From positions 2,542,001 to 2,606,000 of the forward strand of contig JACAAK010000006.1 of assembly GCA_025093985.1 (NCBI GenBank): 64,000 bases of DNA. Direction: 5' to 3'. A program made the translations under genes and the position numbers. The stretch's first letter is position 1, and each line of letters opens with the position of its first letter. Below, piece by piece: positions 58,761-64,000 of this stretch. The notes beneath the pieces are model-generated. The model was not told where the DNA came from, made no database searches, and saw only the letters and a list, made by a program, of their open reading frames with translations. The stretch is from Calvatia gigantea (lineage: Eukaryota > Basidiomycota > Agaricomycetes > Agaricales > Lycoperdaceae).

Positions 58761-61387
58761 ATGGGCGACTACGAAGATCCATTCAACACTCGTCCCCAGC
58801 GAACGGACGCTGAAGAAGTTGGCTATTCTCAGTCTCTTCAATACCACGTGGAGGAGTCTCGGTTGCTTGGCTCACCATCCTCCCCATCCTTCATGCCGGA
58901 CCCTCAACCCCTCACCACCTCGCAGCACCAGACACGAGCTGCGACCCGCTCCGTATCCTCCGCATCTTTCGTCTCCTCTCCCCTTAACCCTGCCTCTTCT
59001 CCTCATGCTTCCAATCCTTTCACCCGCTCACTTTCTTCACGGCCGGCTTCCCGCTCCTCCAACCACCTCTCCAAGCTCATGGCCTACGACGACTCAACCC
59101 ACAGTACATTCCTTCCGCCCCATTACACCGGTCCATCCGTCCCTGCAGGCCTTGGGAATAGAGGATCTATGGTCCTTTATCGGCTTGCAGACGATCGAGA
59201 CCGCCCATCTTCGGCCCTCCTCGCCCCTCACTCTCCCAATGGCAGCGACCGCGACAGCCTGCTCATCCCACCCAAGTTCCCTTCAAACCGTGATTCTCTC
59301 ATCTCCAATTCAGGCGATTCAATCATTTCTTTTTCAGCAGACTCCAAATACCCCTCCGGTTTTGTGGGCTCGGAACGTGGGCTCATTGCCTATCCATACG
59401 ATCCCGCACAAGACGAAATGAACGCCCCCGACGATGAGGATCTCCTCCACGATCCCGCAACAAAAGGCGGATTCCGCGGAGACAAGGGTGCCTTTCCTTG
59501 GAGAGGCATCTTCAACGTCGGCGTCCTTATCTTCCTTATCCTCGCTCTCCTAACTCTCTTTATCTTCTACCCCGTCATGACATTCTACCGGACACAAGCA
59601 CGTAATGCACGTATCGAAGGAAATGTCCGCGTCAACAACACCGGTGAGCGTTTTCGTTTCATAATCATTTCATAATAATACTATAGGGCGACATTTTCGC
59701 TAACTATGTGTGTCAGGCCAAGCACCTGCGCTTTTCCAGATGCCAGAACTTATAGACTCTGACACTCCCGAAGGAGCACGTAGCCGCACCGGATTCGATG
59801 GAAACGATTACGAGCTCGTATTTTCAGACGAGTTCAACAAAGATGGGAGGACTTTTTTCCCCGGTGATGATCCATATTGGGAAGCTGTCGATGTTTGGTA
59901 CGGTGCAACCGGCGACATCGAATGGTATGATCCGGGCCAAGTCACCACGCGCGACGGTGCTCTCGTCATCACCATGGACTCTACCAGCACTCTAGAAGCT
60001 GGGAAAACACCTGGTATGTGTTTCGGTTAGTTTTCTATAACCTTCTTTTTCTCACCCCGGCTAGGTTCCACCGCCCCGTTCACTGCTGCTGATAACCATG
60101 GCCTCGAGTATCGAAGCGGCATGCTGCAGTCTTGGAACAAGTTTTGTTTCACCAGAGGTTATATCGAAGTTGCCGTAGTATTCCCGGGCCCGGACGAAAA
60201 TACCCAGGGCTATGTATGTGTTCCCCAATCACTTGATTCCGCGACCATTTCTCACGACCCATTCTTAGTGGCCCGGCGCTTGGACGATGGGGAACCTTGC
60301 AAGGCCCGGATACCCCGCTACTACCGACGGCTTGTGGCCGTACACCTATGACTCCTGCGACATCGGCACGTTTCCCAATCAGACTAACCGCGATAAACTC
60401 GGTCCTCCTGCTGCCATCCATTCGGACGCTTCCCGCTCAAAATACAACTTTGAGCTCAGCTGGTTACCTGGTCAGCGATTATCGTACGTGTCCACCTAGT
60501 CGTTTTCCCCTATGTTGTTCTCATTTTGTGTCCTTCCCAGTGCTTGCTCGTGCCCCAACTCTGACCACCCCGGTCCCGTCTACAACAAGGGACGCGGTGC
60601 CCCTGAAATCGACATCTTCGAGGCTGAGAAAGACAAGGACAACGATATCGGACAAGTCGTGTCACAAAGTTGCCAATTCGCTCCTTTTAGTCATGACTAC
60701 TTCTATGACAGCTCCACCGATACAAACCATAAAATTTTCGACACAACGCGCACAAGGGCTAATTCATATCACGGTAGCGCTGTCCAGCAGAGCGTCTCAA
60801 GCCTTACCCGTGTCCCCAGCGACATGTTCCAGGGCCTAGGCAAGAACTTCAAGGTCTTTGGCTTCGAGTACTGGTCTGACCCCAACGATCCTAAATCCGG
60901 CTACGTCGAATGGGTCGTCGATGGCACTCCTTCTCACCGCCTCGGCGCTGGCGCTGTTGGTCCGGATCCTCTCGAGCAGGGTGGTTCTGGTGTCGGTCAG
61001 CGGATAATTCCCGCCGAGCCCATGTCGATCGTTCTTAATTTGGGTATCTCCCGTACGTTCCTTTGTTTAATTTTATATTGCGCGCCCCCTTTCTCACTCT
61101 TTTCACAGCAAACTGGCAAACAATCAACACCGCCTCAATGATGTTCCCTTCCGAGTTCCTCATCGACTACGTGCGGGTCTATCAGCGCAAAGATCAGGTG
61201 AATGTCGGCTGCAATCCGCCAGATTTCCCGACCGCCGATTATATCCAGAGTCATATCCAGGCATACATGGGTGCGTATCACTGCTCATAATTAATTTTAT
61301 TTGAGTGCTGATGTCAGCTAAGATCGAAATATGACTACGTGGCAATGGCCGATACCGAAGAACCAGCTGTATGAGGGTAGTTGTTAG
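58761..61387 (+). CDS. KRE6/SKN1-like beta-1,6-glucan synthesis protein (GH16), intact
   Basis: A type II membrane glycoprotein of the Golgi/ER path needed for beta-1,6-glucan in the wall. Seven exons in phase: 58761-59643, 59717-60013, 60065-60213, 60269-60483, 60541-61052, 61109-61270 and 61323-61387, for 760 residues, as expected of the family. The cytosolic tail (1-250) is Ser/Pro-rich with [12 protein letters not shown] and [12 protein letters not shown]; one membrane span lies at about 255-280 ([20 protein letters not shown]). The lumenal domain has [64 protein letters not shown], the GH16 catalytic motif [22 protein letters not shown], and the C-terminal [10 protein letters not shown] and [14 protein letters not shown] truncated relative lies at 22558-24289. 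Confidence 0.95.
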
Positions 61388-61909
61388 CCCCTCCTTACTG
61401 CCTCCCGCCTTCGATGTCACGACTGCCCACGATCGGGTCAAAATATATATTTAGACTTTTAATTAGCCCGTTCCCTCGTTTTTCATAACGCTCTTTTTAC
61501 CCTTCTCGTAGGCAATAGTCTTAATCGCTAGCTTCTGGCGGTTTTCGTAATTCGCTCACTATATCACACACAAACGACGGACATTGAACAATTCCCTCTT
61601 TATACTTGCTTCCTTGTCTTTTTTCCCCAATTTCCGGGACTTTCCCTTATATGCCGCGAGGGCATTTTGGTGATACGTGCATGGGACTTGTTATTTTCTG
61701 ATAACTTTTTATAAGGCACTTGCACTTTTTTTTTTGCCCGTCGTGCCCTTGGGACAACAAACTATCAATTACCGTGTGTTATATAGCATGTATCTATCGT
61801 TATTGCATGTTAAAAATGGGGCATTTGAAGTCTATCGAGGAATTCGGCCTCGCTGGCAGAAAGAACGTTGCTCGTTCGTATGAAATCAGGTCAATCCCGA
61901 AATGCCTAT
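61388..61909. other. 3' flank of the KRE6-like gene
   Basis: AT-rich; nothing recognised. Confidence 0.45.
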
Positions 61910-62210
61910 TAATTCGGGTATTGTGTGATGATCCAATTGCTCGACGGCTTCGCCCAGTCCTGCGCTCCCTGCCAGACCTCCAACATCTTCAAAGCTTGTT
62001 TCTTCAAAGTTATCATGGTGGTACCCTCGCAGAGCCGATTTTCTTCAAGCAGCTTGTGGTCATGTCCTTCTCTTACACTTGAAGTGCTGTGAACAAGGTA
62101 GCACTCGAATCCTCAATGTCCTGGTCCCATTGGACACTGAAGAGATGGATGCGCTTGTCTTCACACTCGACGTGAGGGCGAGGACGGCAATTTCGAGGTA
62201 GTGGCACCGC
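61910..62210 (+). pseudogene. Possible F-box/LRR gene remnant
   Basis: Reads LRPVLRSLPDLQHLQSLFLQ and, after a stop, ILNVLVPLDTEEMDALVF: leucine-rich spacing like that of the F-box proteins elsewhere in the window. No F-box is seen. Weak evidence. Confidence 0.3.
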
Positions 62211-62712
62211 CTGCTGCATTATCATCAGCGCTCCCCCCCCTTGACACGGTGACACCGCCTAATATCATCATCCTTCGGACCAGTGCACAGGCGAAATGCA
62301 GACGCAAACAAGGGCGATCTTTAAAACACAGGTTCCAAAGCCTCGCTTTCGTATTGCTGAGTTATTCACTCCAAGTCATTGCGCGGTGCTGGTGTCTAGT
62401 TGATTAGAAAACCGAGGCCTAGTAAATCTCGAGATGTCATGGAGGTTGCTGTCGTCGATGGATAACCGCGATAAGCGCCTGTTCCGCTTATTCTGAAGGA
62501 CGGGTATCTTCATATTTCATGGTTGAGGCCTGAGGCCTGACGCATGTTTGGGACTTTCCATTGTCTAAAACAGGTCTTCGAATACCGTGTTAAATCTGAC
62601 GAAGTGGGGTACGAGGATACCGAAGGTTGAATATGGTCGCATGTTGTCTTTGCTTTCAGTCCGTGGAATCCAAGACTACCTGGAATTTGTAATTGGTGCT
62701 GAAAGTTTTATT
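62211..62712. other. Intergenic, no gene recognised
   Basis: No frame of interest before the 3' end of DUF4246 copy F. Confidence 0.4.
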
Positions 62713-63703
62713 TTAATGTTCACAAAGGGCGATTAAAACGCTTTTGAAATGGTTATCATGCACAATATCGTAATTCTTCCTTTCCTCCATCAGCTCTTCC
62801 CGCAATTCCTTTGCTTTATCGAGAGTCAACGGGAAATCCATCAGATGGTCAATGACCAAGCTGCGGAGTTCCGGTGGGAGCCTGCCTAATGGTCCATCAT
62901 TCCTTAGTAACGGCTCAGCCCACCACCTCTTCTGCTGACAAGGCACATGGGAGGTTGAGATAACCCTGATGTGAGGGTCTACGAGGAACAAAGCAAGTAT
63001 CTTCCTATTGTTGTGGGTCTTCAAGCTTGAACGGTTGAACCTGGCGTTGAAGGATATTGGGGAATGTGATAATACGCCCCTGGTGTGTTTCTACTGATCC
63101 AATATTTTGGACAGCTGCACATTCGTTTTCCAATCCATAGAGTTCCCCTAACCACGTCCAGTCGGACTGTTCGTACCCTATTCCACCAGTGTATGGCGTG
63201 TAAGAGGCTTGACGGAAGGCGAGATGACTGGGGGTGATGTTGTCATTATCGTAGTAGTAGATAGCGGAGGCACAGATGTGTTTGTTCTTATAAAAGGTTG
63301 GATCAGGCAGAATGACTGGGTTCTATGACGGAACATACCATTTTTCCCTCGACATGCCACGATCTGCCATTGTACTCCGGCTTGTCTGGTGTCAGGTGGA
63401 TGTTCGCTAGCTTGACGATGACTTGCAAACCGTGATATCCAAAATCCGCTTTTGAGTCGACAAGGTTCTCTTCCTGAGATGGTGGTTCGAAGGCATCAGG
63501 TTCTGGGCGAACCAAAAATCGAAGTTTGTTCTGTTCGATCCATTCCCGCTCACACTCATAAAAGTCTTTGTCGGTGCTATCGTCACTATTGTCTTTCTTG
63601 GGTCCTTCTCTCTCCTTGTAGTCTTCGAAGTCTCCATAATCTGAGCTATAAATAGACTGAACCAACGTAGTGGTACGGAGCGAGATTCAACACTCCTCCT
63701 CAC
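62713..63703 (-). pseudogene. DUF4246 family, copy F (5'-truncated, key motif deleted)
   Basis: Minus-strand relative of copies C and E. It starts abruptly near 63690 with SDYGDFEDYKEREGPKKD; everything encoded by the first three exons is missing. Then LQVIVKLANIHLTPDKPEY, RSWHVEGK (H-x-E), an intron, HICASAIYYYDNDNITPSHL, GRIITFPNILQRQVQPF and, in a new frame, RKILALFLVDPHIRVIST and VPCQQKRWW to the stop at 62713. Near 63025 an 8-base deletion removes the codons for P-T-K-x-G-H, so the family's conserved His is lost and the frame changes. Confidence 0.85.
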
Positions 63704-64000
63704 TTGAAGGGGGGAAGATTAACGCTTCAATAATCTAGCGGTATTGAAACCAGACTTAGATATTGGAATCTTCAACAAAAGAGTGGCAGTGCCGAACATC
63801 AAATGTCGGAGTCATCAACGATCATGCGGAATTAACCAGCTTTTGAAAGTTGGAAAAGCATTCCTGTAGCGGAGAGGAATTGATGCTAGCGTTTGCTATG
63901 ATAGCCATAAAGGACGCAACAACAATTGCTTTGAGCTATTAAATGTCCTTTAACTCAACTTTTGAACTCCCGCGACTAACTTGCTGCGACTTTCGTCTAA
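63704..64000. other. Window edge, no gene recognised
   Basis: Upstream of the truncated DUF4246 copy; the missing exons are not found here. Confidence 0.5.

Noticed and set aside
58690..59421. 243-codon frame overlapping the start of the KRE6-like gene
   Set aside because: Out of frame with the recognised KRE6-like protein, Pro/Ser-rich shadow, begins with TTG.

Overview
The window looks like a piece of a filamentous basidiomycete genome, probably Agaricomycetes. The genes are cut by many short introns (about 45-60 bases). The families present are typical of that group: DUF4246, DUF6533 membrane proteins, F-box proteins with leucine-rich tails, KRE6/SKN1 glucan-synthesis proteins and an MFS sugar porter. 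All family names come from reading motifs; no search was run.

Layout. Positions 1-6.7 kb hold a Tc1/mariner (DD34E) transposon, a truncated copy of it, and a 2,072-base repeat. At 7-11 kb there is an F-box gene and a decayed tandem copy. From 11.7 to 36.2 kb, and again at 62.7-63.7 kb, a DUF4246 family is spread over seven loci (A, B, a fossil B', C, D, E, F). Only copy A reads cleanly from end to end (five exons, 618 codons). Between these lie a PX-domain protein of the YPT35 type (14.6-15.8 kb), a DUF6533 membrane protein (16.7-18.2 kb), a KRE6-like gene that lacks the GH16 catalytic core (22.6-24.3 kb) and a frameshifted family III CoA-transferase (31.1-33.1 kb). A kinetochore MIS12 gene lies at 37.1-38.0 kb.

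From 39 to 50 kb an F-box gene is split by about 4.5 kb made of two partial copies of the neighbouring sugar-transporter locus. The second copy contains 164 consecutive G followed by 177 consecutive T. The intact transporter follows at 47.7-50.1 kb. I read the split and the homopolymers as an assembly chimera, not biology. The right part holds an intact 702-aa membrane protein, a 862-aa low-complexity protein and an intact 760-aa KRE6/SKN1-like protein.

The genes do not form one obvious pathway. The two KRE6-like genes point to beta-1,6-glucan wall synthesis, MIS12 to chromosome segregation, PX to endosomes and MFS to sugar uptake. The most unusual content is the DUF4246 expansion, which carries conserved H-x-E, H and R/K positions reminiscent of Fe(II)/2-oxoglutarate oxygenases, and an inverted duplication of a DUF6533+DUF4246 unit. 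A caution for every reader: many +1 frameshifts, some in an essential gene, suggest that part of the apparent decay could be sequence error.
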